A DNA stretch of 64,000 nt from Orientallactaga sibirica (GCA_036365145.1 JAEOAD010001365.1:3617001-3681000), one strand, 5' to 3'; positions 1-11,040 are shown, numbered from the stretch's first letter. Numbers and translations are program-made. Notes: generated from the sequence alone by a model not told the origin.

Positions 1-70
1 CAACTGGGAGCTACATATCAAGTTCTGGACTACATAGTGAGAACTTGTTTCAAAATGAATAAAAACATAA
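1..70 (+). repeat. B1 SINE 3' end fragment
   Basis: The words GGACTACATAGTGAGAAC and TTGTTTCAAAA match the end of a B1 left into its A-rich tail. The rest of the element lies outside the window or is lost. This is a weak call because the piece is short. Confidence 0.35.
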
Positions 71-317
71 AAACCATAAACGAAGAGGAAAGGCTCAACA
101 AGTGGTATCATGACAACTGGCCAGCATGTCACCCATGGTATATGAGCAGTATTCAGAAACGTGGAATAGCTGGAAGAATTATGGGTGCTGTCTCTAGGGA
201 GGCAAAGGTGAATCAAGGCTGCCAAGTTGTAAGTCTTTTAAACTATATTCATACATTATTTTTAAAAAAATTAAAAGTTACATTTTAAAGGGGCAGTAAT
301 CACACCCCTCTTTAAAA

Positions 318-524
318 AATGTTCATATATTTATTTTCAAGGAGAGAGAGGGGGAGAGAGAGAGACTGAGAACGGGCACACCAGAGCCTCCCACCACTGC
401 AAACGAACTCCAGGCACATGGACCATTTTTTGCATCTGGCTTTACTTGGATACTGGGGAATCGAACCCAGGCCTTCAGTCTTTGCAAGCAAGTGTCCTTA
501 ACTGCTGAGCCATCTCTCCAGCCT
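318..524 (-). repeat. DIP-like SINE (B2 superfamily)
   Basis: Read on the minus strand it starts GGCTGGAGAGATGGCTCAGC, the tRNA-derived head with a Pol III A box, followed by the B-box region, the GCATCTGGAGTTCGTTTGCAGTGG core, a GA/TC-rich tract and an AAATAAAT tail. Near full length and moderately diverged. Confidence 0.85.
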
Positions 525-529
525 CAAGC

Positions 530-1020
530 CCCTCTTTATCCTATCAAACTGACAAAGATTTAAAGCAACCAAGATTCCCTATCTCGTGTGATTACGAGAA
601 CAAATGGGCATGCTCACACACCCCTGGGGCTGTCTGGAAGGTAATGTGCTGAGAAGTATAAACAGTCTTAAAACTGTGCCTACCCTCGGAGGCAACACTT
701 CCTCTTCTAGGAATTTATCCTGAAATGGCACAATGGTATATGGCAAGAACATTCACTTCAACCTTCTTTAAAACTGAAAAACAAAAATGAAAACCACCAA
801 AATGTCCAACAGGGAACTGGTTATATAAATTATGATAAATTCATGCAAAGGAACGTGGCATAGATGTCAAAGGCAAAATAGAAATAGATCCATTACCAGG
901 GAAAGGTGTTCATGATATATAAAGTGATTAAACAGGTTATGCGTAGTAGGCATAAAGATTATTGCATTTTTATAAAATGGATGTGACTTATGAGTTTATA
1001 AATATAAAGTGATCTAGGAG
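530..1020 (+). repeat. Old L1 (L1M-type) ORF2 end fragment
   Basis: Contains the landmarks of an ancient L1 in sense orientation: CTTCCTCTTCTAGGAATTTA, then AAAATGTCCAACAGGGAACT, then GGTTATATAAATTATG. These correspond to the end of ORF2 and the start of the 3' UTR in mammalian L1M elements. It has no open frame and is heavily decayed. Confidence 0.65.
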
Positions 1021-1690
1021 ACCCTCTCGCTGTAACAATATGTGAGAACACAAGAGCTGGGAGGCTATGCTGAGTGGCAAGACTGTCATTTTCTTCCTTT
1101 GGCTCAGTAAGAGTGCCAAATCCTAGCTGTCAGATTACTGGGGAGCCTTCTTTTTGCCCCTGTGAAGACATTTCTGCAGGGAATATTTAAGGCCTGTGAA
1201 GGTGGATCCAGGGGTAAAGCTTTTCAGAATGGGGTAGGGGTCTTCAGCAGACCCTTCTGGTACCCACAGAAGGAGTGGCCCAACTGGAAATCTGAGCTTG
1301 CTGAGGACTCAGCGGTGCAAAACTCAGCCAGCAGCCCACCAGCCCAAAGTCCTACATATGATGACTTCAACCCATTTCCTGGAAGATAGGGACATTCCTC
1401 CCAGAACAGAGGTCAGAGGTGGTCAGTGCAGAGCCCAGCAGCCCTGCAACCATGGCCCGTGGTCTTGGTGGGTACTGTCCCCGTCCTGGCTTCAGCCAGG
1501 CATGAGACTCTAGACCTTCATGTCCAGGTAGAGAGTTTTCTTGCCTGCCAATGCCACAAGCTCCCCATTCCTCAGGTCCAAATGCCAAATGCAATTCACA
1601 GAAATACTGTTTGGTCAGCGAATGGCTGTGGTTTTAAATTCTGGATTAGTCTCCAGACTTCAGAGCAGAAAAGATTCATACAGAAATCGA
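1021..1690. other. Unassigned unique sequence
   Basis: No repeat family or gene is recognised. Several overlapping open frames of 60-117 codons occur on both strands, with no codon pattern or splice signals supporting any of them. Confidence 0.4.
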
Positions 1691-1812
1691 CTCATTCTCA
1701 CCAGGTGTGGTGGAGCATGTCTGTAATTTTAGCACTCAGGAGGTGGAGGCAGGGAGGTCATGAGTTTGAGGCTTCTTGAGCGGCACAGCAAGACCCTATT
1801 ACAAAAAGCAAA
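1691..1812 (+). repeat. B1 SINE
   Basis: GGTGTGGTGGAGCATGTCTG followed by AGCACTCAGGAGGTGGAGG and a CAAGACCC..AAAA end is a diverged 7SL-derived B1. Confidence 0.75.
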
Positions 1813-1935
1813 ATCTATATATTACTTTTTTATATATTGTTTTGTTTTGAGTCGTGCTGGCTGCTAGTTCTCTAGGCAAGAGCTCTACAGTAAGACAGTA
1901 AGCTATAACTTTAAGTCATATACATATATATATAT

Positions 1936-2124
1936 ATAATTTGTTTACTTTATTTACTTTGAGAGGAAGAGGGGTACAGATGCTCCAGAGCCTCCTGCTG
2001 CAGCAAATGAACTCCAGACACATGCACCTTTGTGCATCTGACTTTACATGGGTACCAGGGAATTGAACCCAGGCCATCAGGTTTTGCAAGAAAGCACCCT
2101 TAACCACTCAGCTCTCTCCAGCCA
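1936..2124 (-). repeat. DIP-like SINE
   Basis: Minus-strand copy with the head at the right (GGCTGGAGAGAGCTGAGTGG) and the tail at the left. Near full length. A (TA)n stretch lies left of the tail. Confidence 0.82.
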
Positions 2125-2344
2125 TATACATACATATATGACTGGATTTGAGATACACTGCAGGGGAGGGAATTCCTGCCTGGTACTGCAAACCTAATCA
2201 AAAGCCTATGGCTGAGGAAGTAATAAATCCCTAGTTGGGGGTGGGGTTACTACTGCTGTCTGGCTAAATGTATATATTATGCCACCAAACTGTTCTCTAA
2301 ATGCTTATATGTATGCCCATATATTAATGCTATTATCATTTGGT

Positions 2345-2720
2345 TAGCAAAATGCCTCTTTTCAGATGGTTGTGACCACTGGGGTGATTCAAAACTCATC
2401 AATGTGCTGAGAAGTGACAGAGGTGAGTGCAGCACTAAGTGAGACATCTCTGTCACACCCTCCAAGCTCAGGGACCATTGCAGAAGAGGTGACAGAAAGA
2501 ATTTAAGAGCCAAAGGAGGGGGAGGATACAATACTGCCTTCCAGACACAAAATAGACATGATATTCACGACCTCACAGTGGTTGATGCTATCTACACAAG
2601 ACCAGTGTAATAGAAGGAGGAAAAGGGATGATATCAAAAGAGAAGAGAGACATGGAGGGAAGATTTGGTAGGGAGAAAGGGGGTCGTGAGAGAGGATTAT
2701 GTTCATGGTATATTATCTAT
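2345..2720 (+). repeat. LINE 3' UTR-type repeat, copy 1
   Basis: Shares a long collinear stretch with the copies at 55560-55918 (+) and 32049-33085 (-): GCTGAGAAGTGACAGAGG, then GAGACATCTCT, then CATTGCAGAAGAGGTGACAG, then AAGAGCCAAAGGA, then CCAGACACAAAATAGACATG, then CCTCACAGTG. The A-rich 3' end of the other copies suggests the 3' UTR of a lineage-specific L1. The L1 assignment is inferred; the three-copy similarity is seen directly. Confidence 0.65.
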
Positions 2721-2853
2721 ATGTGCAGGTATTATCATATGTTTCTCAGTCACATCCTGTTAACCTATACAAAATTAGCTGTGATTTGGAATATACTTGA
2801 AATGGAAGTAAGTGAGTATCTAACCTGAGAAAAAAAGTTAAAATGACATCCTG

Positions 2854-2990
2854 AGGCTGGAGAAATGGCTTAGTGGTTAAGGCACTTGCCTGTGAAGCCT
2901 AAGGACCCAGGTTCAATTCCCCAATACCCATGTAAGCCAGATGCGCATGCATCTGGAGTTTGTTTGCAGTGGCTGGAGGCCCTGGTGCAG

Positions 2991-3038
<48 letters not shown>

Positions 3039-3085
3039 TGTTTCTTTTTCTCTCTTTCAAATAAGTAATGAAATAAATAATAAAA
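2854..3085 (+). repeat. DIP-like SINE with long (TC)n
   Basis: Head GGCTGGAGAAATGGCTTAGT, B-box region GGTTCAATTCC, core GCATCTGGAGTTTGTTTGCA, then about 40 bp of TC and an AAATAAATAATAAAA tail. The long pure TC tract marks a fairly young copy. Confidence 0.9.
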
Positions 3086-3097
3086 CACAATATCCTG

Positions 3098-3480
3098 GTG
3101 TGGTGGCTAATATTGGTTACCAGCTTGATCACATTGAGAAGAACTGGGAGACTGGAGTGTCTGTGCTAATCTTTCCACAGCAGATTAGATACTCGGGGAT
3201 CTGACCTAAACTTAATCAATGGATTCATAATATATTGGCATTATTGGTAAGTGTTGAAAGGCAGGGCCTGGTTGGAGGAAGCAAGTCACTGGGGTGTGTC
3301 ATTTGTGCTTCCCCCTCTCTACTTCCTGTCTGACATAAAGAAATTCCTCCACCACATCCGCATGCTCTCGCCACTGTGATGTCTTCCTAAGCACTAAACC
3401 CTCTGAAGCAAAGTAAACCCTTCCTCTGTTTAAGGTGTTAACGTCAGGCATCTTGTCACAGCGATCAAAAGTAATTAATT
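3098..3480 (+). repeat. MaLR-type LTR
   Basis: Starts GGTGTGGTGGCTAATATTGG and ends CACAGCGATCAAAAGTAATTAA. In between are CAGGGCCTGGTTGGAGGAAG and CTGAAGCAAAGTAAACCC, the latter in the place of the usual poly(A)-signal region of rodent ERVL-MaLR LTRs. No internal retroviral sequence follows, so it is probably a solo LTR. Confidence 0.65.
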
Positions 3481-4325
3481 CGCCTGGTCTGTGGGGACTC
3501 GGACCCCGGTCAAAGACTACTTAGCACTTGACAGTTGGTTTAGCGAAAGAGAAACTTTCTGTGAACTCGGGATCAATGGCTGTGCTCCCTGCAAACTCCT
3601 GTATGGAGAGATTATAGACAGTTGAGGGCTCTGGGAGAGTTCTCTGGACGACCAGTGTTCTGGGGATCTCTGGGGCTGGGAGGAAGCTTCAGAGTGGTCC
3701 TAAATGGAGGCAAGAAAACTGGCTTTTGCATGCCTACATCAGCCATTCATTGCGGGCAGATCAGGGAGGGACCTGAGGGCAAGTTGCTCCCTGAGGCCAA
3801 GGCAGTTCTTCCTGGGAGCATCAGTAGCAGATATTCCCATCAGCCTTTAGGAGAGTGTGGGACTTGACTTAAGGGGATTTGGAGAGAGCACCACACACTC
3901 ACCGGCAGGGAGGAGAGGGAAAAATGCCATAGGAAGGGCGTCAGGCCGCAGCGGAGCCACCCCTCTGCAAGGTGGCTTCTTAGGCAAGGCCACGAAGGAA
4001 GGGCTACAGAGGGTTGCACTGGAAACTCAGTCACATCCCCAGCATTTATTTGAAACAGAACATTAATTCTGACTGTCATTAGAGTCCATTTCAATTTTGT
4101 AATAACATAAAAAGTTAAGAGTCTAATTTATTCATACAAATCTTGTTAGCATCCAATTTCCACATAATGTAACATATCTCTTAAAAAGCTGACAAAGCAG
4201 GAGAAGTTTAAAAAAAAGAAAACACTTTTTAAAAAGATATTCAAGGGTTCTCATTGCCAAAGGTGAGGGGGCGGGGGCCACCAGGGCAGCTCCAGAAAGG
4301 GCTAGAAGCTTAGAACAAAAGCAGA
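3481..4325. other. Unassigned unique sequence
   Basis: No recognisable gene or repeat. The first 400 bp is GC-moderate with short open frames on both strands. The last 200 bp is AT-rich. Confidence 0.4.
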
Positions 4326-4327
4326 TA

Positions 4328-4487
4328 TAACCGGGCGTGGTGGTGCACGCCTTTAATCCCGGCACTTGGGAGGCAGAGGTAGGAGGACTGCCGTGAGTTC
4401 GAGGCCACCCTGAGACTACATAGTTCATTCCAGGTCAGCCTGGGCCAGACTGAGACCCTATCTCGAAAAAAAAAAAAAAAAAAAAAA
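4328..4487 (+). repeat. B1 SINE, young, with target duplication
   Basis: Full-length B1 from CCGGGCGTGGTGGTGCACGC to a tail of about 23 A. The direct repeat AAAAGCAGATAT flanks it on both sides and supports insertion by L1-type retrotransposition. It contains the GAGGCCACCCTGAGACTACA variant typical of the B1 copies in this window. Confidence 0.93.
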
Positions 4488-4609
4488 GCAGATATGGAAG
4501 GGCAAGCTGAGTCATGGCTCTTCCTCCATCCCAGGCTGTCCCCGCCACCACCATCCCCACTGCCCCCATCCAGTCCCAGGGGCAAGTCCCTGCTCTTGTG
4601 AGCTACAAA

Positions 4610-4850
4610 CAGCTCCCTAGCGCTTCCCTCAGTAAATGTATCTTGGAGAGCCAGTAACTCCTCTTAATTACATGTCTGTGGTGTTTGCATTAGATAGCTG
4701 TCACCCTGTAATTTACCCATACACGGGTTTTAATTGTACATTAATCTTTCCTACATGCCACTCCCTTGCTAGAATCTGTACCAGCAGCCGTTTGGGTCAT
4801 TTTGTTTATTCCTCAACCAAAAATAGCTGATGGATGTAATTGCACGCTGC
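4610..4850. promoter_or_regulatory. Candidate conserved noncoding element
   Basis: Non-repetitive AT-rich block with several homeodomain-core sites: CTTAATTACATG, GTAATTTACCC, TACATTAATC and TGTAATTGCA. It shows no coding potential and looks unlike the decayed repeats around it. Calling it conserved is an inference from composition only. Confidence 0.35.
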
Positions 4851-5351
4851 CCCTCCCCCGCCCTGCTTCTCTAGGATCACCTGCAGTTTGCTGGGGCTGG
4901 AGGGAGACTCCTGTCACCTACAAGCCACCTCAAAGCACAATGTTTGACTGTTTCATGGCTGACATCAATTTTGGCGGAAAGGTCACCGGCAACAAGCAAT
5001 CTTCTCATCACCTGCCATGTGCTTTCTGGGCGTCCTGTCTGTCGCTGTCCCTGCTCTAAACTCCCACAGGGTGGACACGGGGAGAGCTCCCTTGAGGATG
5101 GTAGACAACCCACGAAACCCACCAGCACGGAGGTTCCAAGGTCACTTGCAGAACCACGAAGGGGAACTCGAAATGACAAAGACCTGGATGACTGCCAGGG
5201 CCCCAGGAAGCTACATTTAGCATATCAGAGTCTCCCAGCAGCAGGATGAAGCCTGAAGTCTCTTTCCTAGTTATTTGTTACAAGCACATTGTGATTGAAA
5301 TATCACCAATGGGTTGTTCATGACAACTCAGCAATAGATTGCAATTGCAAT

Positions 5352-5387
<36 letters not shown>
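5352..5387. repeat. (GT)n microsatellite
   Basis: Pure GT dinucleotide run of about 18 units followed by a short G-rich run. Confidence 0.97.
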
Positions 5388-5388
<1 letters not shown>

Positions 5389-5499
5389 GAAGGGGGGGGG
5401 AAGGTAGCTGTTGTATTCTCCAGCTGGCCAAGGTGGCAGTGAGGGAGTCCCATACAATATTTATGAAATCCAGATGAAGCCCTAAATGCTGGCAATGAG

Positions 5500-5900
5500 C
5501 TGCTATCATAACACAGATTTCAAAAACCGCCTTGACATTTGCCCAGGATCAAATTTCCCCTGGCGAAAACCCACGAGGAGGCTCCGTGCTGACAGCAGGC
5601 TGCGAGCTCCCCACCCGCTCTCTGCAACCTTCTTCATTTAAGCCCAGGTAATTAACACGGAGATGGGCGGCAGTCAGACATTGGAGTGGTAGAGAAAGTA
5701 GAATAACAGCCTGCAAGGCCACGTTGTCTCGTTTGTGGAAAACATTAGCGGTGGTTTTCAATGCTGAGCAACAGGGATTTTGGTCATTTTCATTATCAAA
5801 CACTTCTTGATGTTCTAAGCCAAGCTTGGGTGATCCTTGGTTGATGAAACTCTGACAGCGCATGTTGGCAAAGACAGAGATGCAGCTACAATCTGTCTAT
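5500..5900. promoter_or_regulatory. Candidate conserved noncoding element
   Basis: Unique block, not repeat-derived as far as I can see. It includes AACACGGAGATGGGCGG, TGGAAAACATTAGCGG and a CATTTTCATTATCAAACAC stretch. A 104-codon open frame on the minus strand has no recognisable protein similarity. Regulatory function is inferred from texture alone. Confidence 0.3.
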
Positions 5901-5995
5901 CACAAGAGAGCCTGGGAAATGAAAATGAAGGCAAGAAATAGATGTCCCTGGGGCCAAAGGTCTCTTTGGGGCACAGACTCTGGCTTTTCTTTCCT

Positions 5996-6220
5996 TTAAA
6001 AAATATTTATTTATTTATTTATTTGTAAGCACAGAGAGATAGAGAGAGAGAAGAGAGACAGGGAGAGAATGGGTATGCCAGGTCCTCCAGCCACTGAAAA
6101 TGCACTCTAGATGCATGTACCACTTTGTGCATCTGGCTTTATGTGGGTACTGGGAAACTGAACCCGGGTCATTGGGCTTTGCAGACCAACACCTTAACTG
6201 CTGAGCCATCTCTCCAGCCC
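5996..6220 (-). repeat. DIP-like SINE
   Basis: Minus-strand, near full length. The (TTTA)n at the left is the reverse of the AAATAAAT tail, and the head CTGGAGAGATGGCTCAGC lies at the right. Confidence 0.88.
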
Positions 6221-6224
6221 CATG

Positions 6225-6332
6225 GCTTCTTTTTTCTTTAACAAAATCTCACCACAGGCTGTCCTTAAACCCACGATCCTCTTCCCTCAACCTTCCAAAT
6301 GCTGAGACTTTAGGCATGTGCCACCACCCCGG
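6225..6332 (-). repeat. B1 SINE fragment
   Basis: Reverse-oriented B1: CAGGCTGTCCTTAAACCC, then GCTGAGACTTTAGGCATGTG, then CCACCACCCCGG. It abuts the DIP-like SINE, so one probably inserted beside or into the other. Confidence 0.65.
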
Positions 6333-6649
6333 AGACTTTTGACTCTGGGAGGCAAAGAGCTTGTTAGAAGGGGACACACTGGCCCTTCCAGAAGAGGACC
6401 TGTGTTGTGGCCCTGGGTGGTGACACATCACTCAAGAGACATAGGGACCAATATTTGCACAGTGGCCCTCTGCAGCATCTTAGATACCACCTACGGTGTG
6501 TTACACCCTACAGGGCTCCCTCCGTGTCTAACAGGGACTTTGGGAGACAGAGACTCATGGCAATACATATCAAGACTCAGAGACATGAAATACTGCATGA
6601 GACCCAGGGCTCAAGTCCCCAGACTGTTTACGAGTCCAAAGCGCAGTCG

Positions 6650-6990
6650 ATTTAGGTAGTTTCTGATAAACACTTCATATTCCCACGTCCTAAGAGAAGC
6701 TGAATACTTGTCAAGCATGCATCTTTATGAGCCATCCGCCCATAAAACTTGCACGGAAGGTCCGTGCTTAATGTTGGTCTGGCAGTAAATTGGCGCGATG
6801 CACGGGTCGGCTGCATCAAATTAGCATCGACCCGTAAAACGTTACTGAATGATTCCTCAAATGTGCCAACTCTTCAAATCAATTTCACCAAAAACGTCAG
6901 GCTTTTTTAAGCTTTGATAAACCTTTCATATTAGTTATCACAGAAGAGTATAAACCTCTCTAATCTGTCTTCCTACCAAAAAAAAAAAAA
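6650..6990. promoter_or_regulatory. Candidate regulatory element with two dyads
   Basis: AT-rich unique block that nevertheless keeps many CpGs (GCGCGATGCACG, CGACCCGT, AACGTTAC, AACGTC). That is unusual in methylated mammalian DNA away from islands and suggests constraint. It holds a 7-bp hairpin GCACGGA-AGG-TCCGTGC (6751-6767) and an 8-bp inverted repeat ACGGGTCG/CGACCCGT (6802-6809 and 6828-6835). Enhancer function is inferred. Confidence 0.45.
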
Positions 6991-6999
6991 AAGGTGTTG

Positions 7000-7904
7000 T
7001 TTTTCCCAAACTGCTTTTAGCTCTTCCATCTTTGCACACCCGCCTACACATCACACAAACAATGTGTGTGTGTGTCACGGACTCGTTTGTTGCCCTATTT
7101 TAAAGCGACGTATTTGGCTCACACTGTCCATGTCCTATGATCCCAAAGCTTGGAGGGAATTTCTGCCTGGAGTAGGAGACAGAGCTAACTCTTGGCCTTG
7201 GAGACACCTAGTCCCAAGTTGCCTCTTCCAGAATGCCTTCTAGAATCTTCTAATGGAACTGACTGTTGCTGTTTGCACTTGTGCATCAGGTCAACTAGGC
7301 CTGAATGTCTTGGGAGCTCTTCATTCTTCAACCCTACGCCTCTGCTCAGGGGTTAGCTCACGCGGAGAGACCCCTGAGGTGTGGTCCACCTGTGGTCCAC
7401 TCCGAATCCTGAGGGTCATCCCAGACTGCCTTCTACAGATGCCCTCGCCAGAATCATAGCCAGCTCCCACACCCTATCACTCCTCACTGGTTGCACCAGA
7501 GTTGTGTATGGATCCACCTCCCTGCCCTGGAGGTGACAGGAGACACAGAGAACAGCTCCTCTATCTGAACCCAAGGACTCTGACCCAGGGCGTTCGTTCC
7601 CTGCTTTTTACAAACCTGCCAGACAGGAGGAGGAAGGGGCCAGCCTCAGCCAATGACAGGAGGCTTTGTGACGGTCCAGTGGTGATGGGCAGGCGTGGAG
7701 GTGATGGTTTATCAGACATGACATTCTGCCTCTATTCAACTGGACTGATGTGTTCTGGAAAAGCTGGGAAGCTCATGGTACAGAGATGGAGTGCTGCTTT
7801 CAGGAGAGTGTGGGGGGAGGGGGCTTCCAGGTTTCTGCAAAGGGGCCAAACGACAGGTACACCCAGTGATGATGAGGATGAAGATGGGACCAAAGCCATC
7901 CTTG
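7000..7904. other. Unassigned unique sequence
   Basis: No gene or repeat recognised. A plus-strand open frame starting near 7502 runs on into the tandem array and is not credible as a protein for that reason. Confidence 0.4.
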
Positions 7905-9365
7905 GTAGTAGGGATGGAACCCAGGGCCTTGTGCATGTTAGGCAAATACCCTACTACCGAGCCACACCCCCACCCCTCACTGTGGATCTAGACAAGTGCT
8001 CTACTGCTGAGCCACGCCCCAGCCCCTCACTGTGGATTCTAGACAAGTGCTCTACCGCTGAGCCACGCTCCCAGCCCCTCACTGTGGATTCTAGACAAGT
8101 GCTCTACCGCTGAGCCACGCCCCCAGCCCCTCACTGTGGATTCTAGACAAGTGCTCTACAGCTGAGCCACGCCCCCAGCCCCTCACTGTGGATTCTAGAC
8201 AAGTGTTCTACCACTGAGCCATGTCCCCAGCCCCTCACTGTGGATTCTAGACAAGTGCTCTACCACTGAGCCACACCCCCAGCCCCTCACTGTGGATTCT
8301 AGACAAGTGCTCTGACAGCTGAGCCCCCACGCCCCAGCTCTACCACTGAGCCACCCCCCCCTCACTGTGGATTCTACCAGACAACCCCCAGCCCTCACCA
8401 CTGAGCCACGCCACCCCCAGCCCCTCACTGTGGATTCTAGACAAGTGCTCTACCGCTGAGCCACGCCCCCAGCCCCTCACTGTGGATTCTAGACAAGTGC
8501 TCTACAGCTCTACCACTCAGCCACGCCCCAGCCCCCCCTCACTGTGGATTCTAGACAAGTGTTCTACCACTGAGCCATGTCCCCAGCCCCTCACTGTGGA
8601 TTCTAGACAAGTGCTCTACCACTGAGCCACACCCCCAGCCCCTCACTGTGGATTCTAGCCACAAGTGCCCTACCACTGAGCCACACCCCAGCCCCTCACT
8701 GTGGATTCTAGACAAGTGCTCTACCACTGAGCCACACCCCAGCCCCTCACTGTGGATTCTAGACAAGTGCCCTACCACTGAGCCACGCCCTCCCCAGCCC
8801 CTCACTGTGGATTCTAGACAAGTGCTCTACCACTGAGCCACACCCCCAGCCCCTCACTGTGGATTCTAGACAAGTGCCCTACCCCTGAGCCACGCCCCCA
8901 GCCCCTCACTGTGGATTCTAGACAAGTGCCCTACCACTGAGCCACGCCCCCAGCCCCTCACTGTGGATTCTAGACAAGTGCCCGACCACTGAGCCACGCC
9001 CCAGCCACGCCCCAGCCCCTCACTGTGGATTCTAGACAAGTGCCCTACCACTGAGCCACGCCCCCAGCCCCTCACTGTGGATTCTAGACCCTCACTGTGG
9101 ATTCTAGACAAGTGCTCTACAGCTGAGCCACGCTCCCGGCCCCTCACTGTGGATTCTAGACAAGTGCTCTACCGCTGAGCCACGCCCCCAGCCCCTCACT
9201 AGTGGATTCCAGGCAAATGCTCTACCACTGAGCCATGTCCCCAGCCCCTCACTGGTATATTCTAGGCAAACGTTCTACCGCTGGGCTACGCCCCCAGCTC
9301 CTCTATGGTAGAGTCCAGGCAGGTGTACTAGCACCCTACCACTGAGCTACATTCCCAGTCCTTTC
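7905..9365 (-). repeat. ID-derived tandem array 1 (about 27 units)
   Basis: Read on the minus strand, each unit of about 51 bp runs GGGGCTGGGGGCGTGGCTCA, GTGGTAGAGCACTTGTCTAG, AATCCACAGTGA. The first two thirds equal the tRNA-Ala-like 5' half of an ID SINE, including a perfect Pol III A box (TGGCTCAGTGG). The unit stops before the B box. The left edge (7905-7975) is one fuller ID copy with CAAGGCCCTGGGTTCCATCC, the region that holds the B box. Near 8310-8420 the phase is scrambled by small deletions and partial units. Open frames crossing the array are repeat translations and not genes. Confidence 0.93.
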
Positions 9366-9487
9366 TGAACCATCTTACTAAGTTGTCTAGGCTGGCCTTG
9401 AACTCACTCTGTTAACCGAGGCAGGTCTTGAACCTGGCTTAGTCTCTAGAGCAGCCTGGATTACAAATTATGCTGCTAGGCCCAGCT
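9366..9487 (-). repeat. B1 SINE
   Basis: Reverse B1: TAGGCTGGCCTTGAACTCAC, a partial internal repeat, and GCTGCTAGGCCCAGCT. It borders the 5' side of the minus-strand array. Confidence 0.6.
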
Positions 9488-9689
9488 AAGGGATGCTCTT
9501 AAATGGCCAGTGCCTGGAGTACTGGGGTGAGCAGGGCTGCTGCTAGTGTGCCTGCTGCTGGGTCAGCCATTGGCTTTGGAGATGGACGGTCATTTAGAAC
9601 AGAGCCTTAGCACAGATGCTCTCTAGGAACAGGAAACCTGGTTTGCAAAGCCCTTACCGGGGTAGCCCAGTTTACTAACAAGTCCCTCT

Positions 9690-9860
9690 CAGGGCAACTA
9701 GGTGGGAGAGGTCACGAAGGGCAATGGGCAGTCCTAGGGCCCTACTTTGTGCTGGAACTGTCCCAGGCACTAGGACACAGTGGTGAACATGACCCACAGG
9801 TGGCCCCAAGCCTCTTGTGCCTGTGAAGCAACAGAGAGACAAAGGTGCCAAAGGACGAAT
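9690..9860 (+). repeat. Possible ancient mammalian repeat (MIR/L2 type)
   Basis: GTCCCAGGCACTAGGACACA, GTGGTGAACATGACCC and GAAGCAACAGAGAGAC resemble the shared motif of old mammalian-wide elements (a 'caggcactgggatacagcagtgaac' type of sentence). The match is short. Confidence 0.3.
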
Positions 9861-10290
9861 GATCAAAGATTCTCTGGTGACCCTGGGGCTGGCGTGGGGC
9901 CCAAGGTCCGCATGTTGGCCCAGCTCCCCAGGTGATTCTGGGCAGGTGGCTGCCTCCCCAGCCTCATCCAGAGAAGCGCTGTCTACTCCGTCTCCTGCCT
10001 TCCAGCAGGGCGAGTCAAACTCACTGAGCAGAAAGAATTATAAGCACCTATAGACACGTAGAAATCCTACAATGTGGGAGTGAATTTTTAGATTTGTTGA
10101 ATAATGTTTTCAGGTTCAAAATATCCTTGGCAAAAAGGAAACTATATTAGTCATCTGAGAAATCAAATTAAAGCTGAGTATGATAGTTCTACATGGGTGC
10201 AGAGCAGTTGATCCACACAGTGTTAGAAGTTATGTGGCTCTACAGGCGCTCTTGTTCACAAGTGGTGAGGAAGGGGCTGTGTGAGTCCCA
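9861..10290. other. Unassigned unique sequence
   Basis: A GC-rich first half changes to AT-rich. No feature recognised. Confidence 0.4.
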
Positions 10291-10294
10291 TCAC

Positions 10295-10432
10295 GTCCCC
10301 ACAGGCTCTCACTAGGTCGTCCAGACTGGCCTGGAAGTTCCTATATGGCTCAGGCTAGCCTCAAATTCATGACCCTCCTGCCTCAGCCACCCAAGTGCTA
10401 AGATGACAAGAGTGACATTCCATACCTGGATT
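10295..10432 (-). repeat. B1 SINE
   Basis: CTCACTAGGTCGTCCAGACT, GGCCTGGAAGTTC, CTCCTGCCTCAGCCACCCAA and GTGCTAAGATGACAAG are reverse B1. Old and diverged. Confidence 0.7.
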
Positions 10433-10684
10433 TAAAACCTTGACAGTTCACACAAGAGATTCACACTCCTGGATTCAGCAGTTTTCTTCTTGTTCCATAC
10501 TTCTCAGAAATGTGTACATGTCCCCAAGAAGTGTGTGCCAGAATGTCCATAACAATACTGTCCCTGCTAGACACCCTCTACCACTCCATCCATCACCCCA
10601 GCATTGTTCACAACAGCCCAAAACTCTGATGAATGTCAGTTAGCAAGAGAAGGGTGAATAAATTAAGGTATGTCCATATGGTAT
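10433..10684 (+). repeat. L1M-type LINE fragment
   Basis: TTGTTCACAACAGCCCAAAA followed by GAAGGGTGAATAAATTAAGG and ATGTCCATATGGTATGA matches the mammalian L1 sentence for the end of ORF2 and the 3' UTR. No open frame. Confidence 0.6.
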
Positions 10685-11040
10685 GAGTTAACTTTGTGTC
10701 ATCACAACAAAATAGTCGAGGCAATTAGTTTATAAAGAAAAACAGATTGTTTATCCCATTTTTCTAGAAGTTCTGGCCCAAGCTCAGGTGGCCTCATGGC
10801 TTTGGGATTCTGGTGAGGGTGCCCCATGGCAATGGCAGGGAGCAGAGAGAGAGAGAAAACCAGCAGGGCCCCACAGTCCCTTTGGGGGACATGCCCGATG
10901 ACCCAAGGGTCTCCCATAATGCATCACCTCTTGGAGGTTCACAGTCCTCTCATTAAGCCTTTCATGCCTGGATCTTTGGTGGACGCTCACTCGAACCACA
11001 GGAGGAATCCTGCAGGATAAGTCAAATGAATCGAAAAGAA
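10685..11040 (-). repeat. MaLR-type LTR
   Basis: Left edge AACTTTGTGTCATCACAACA followed by CAATTAGTTTATAAAGAAAA is the reverse of a MaLR LTR 3' end. The body contains TTCTAGAAGTTCTGGCCCAA. Confidence 0.55.
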
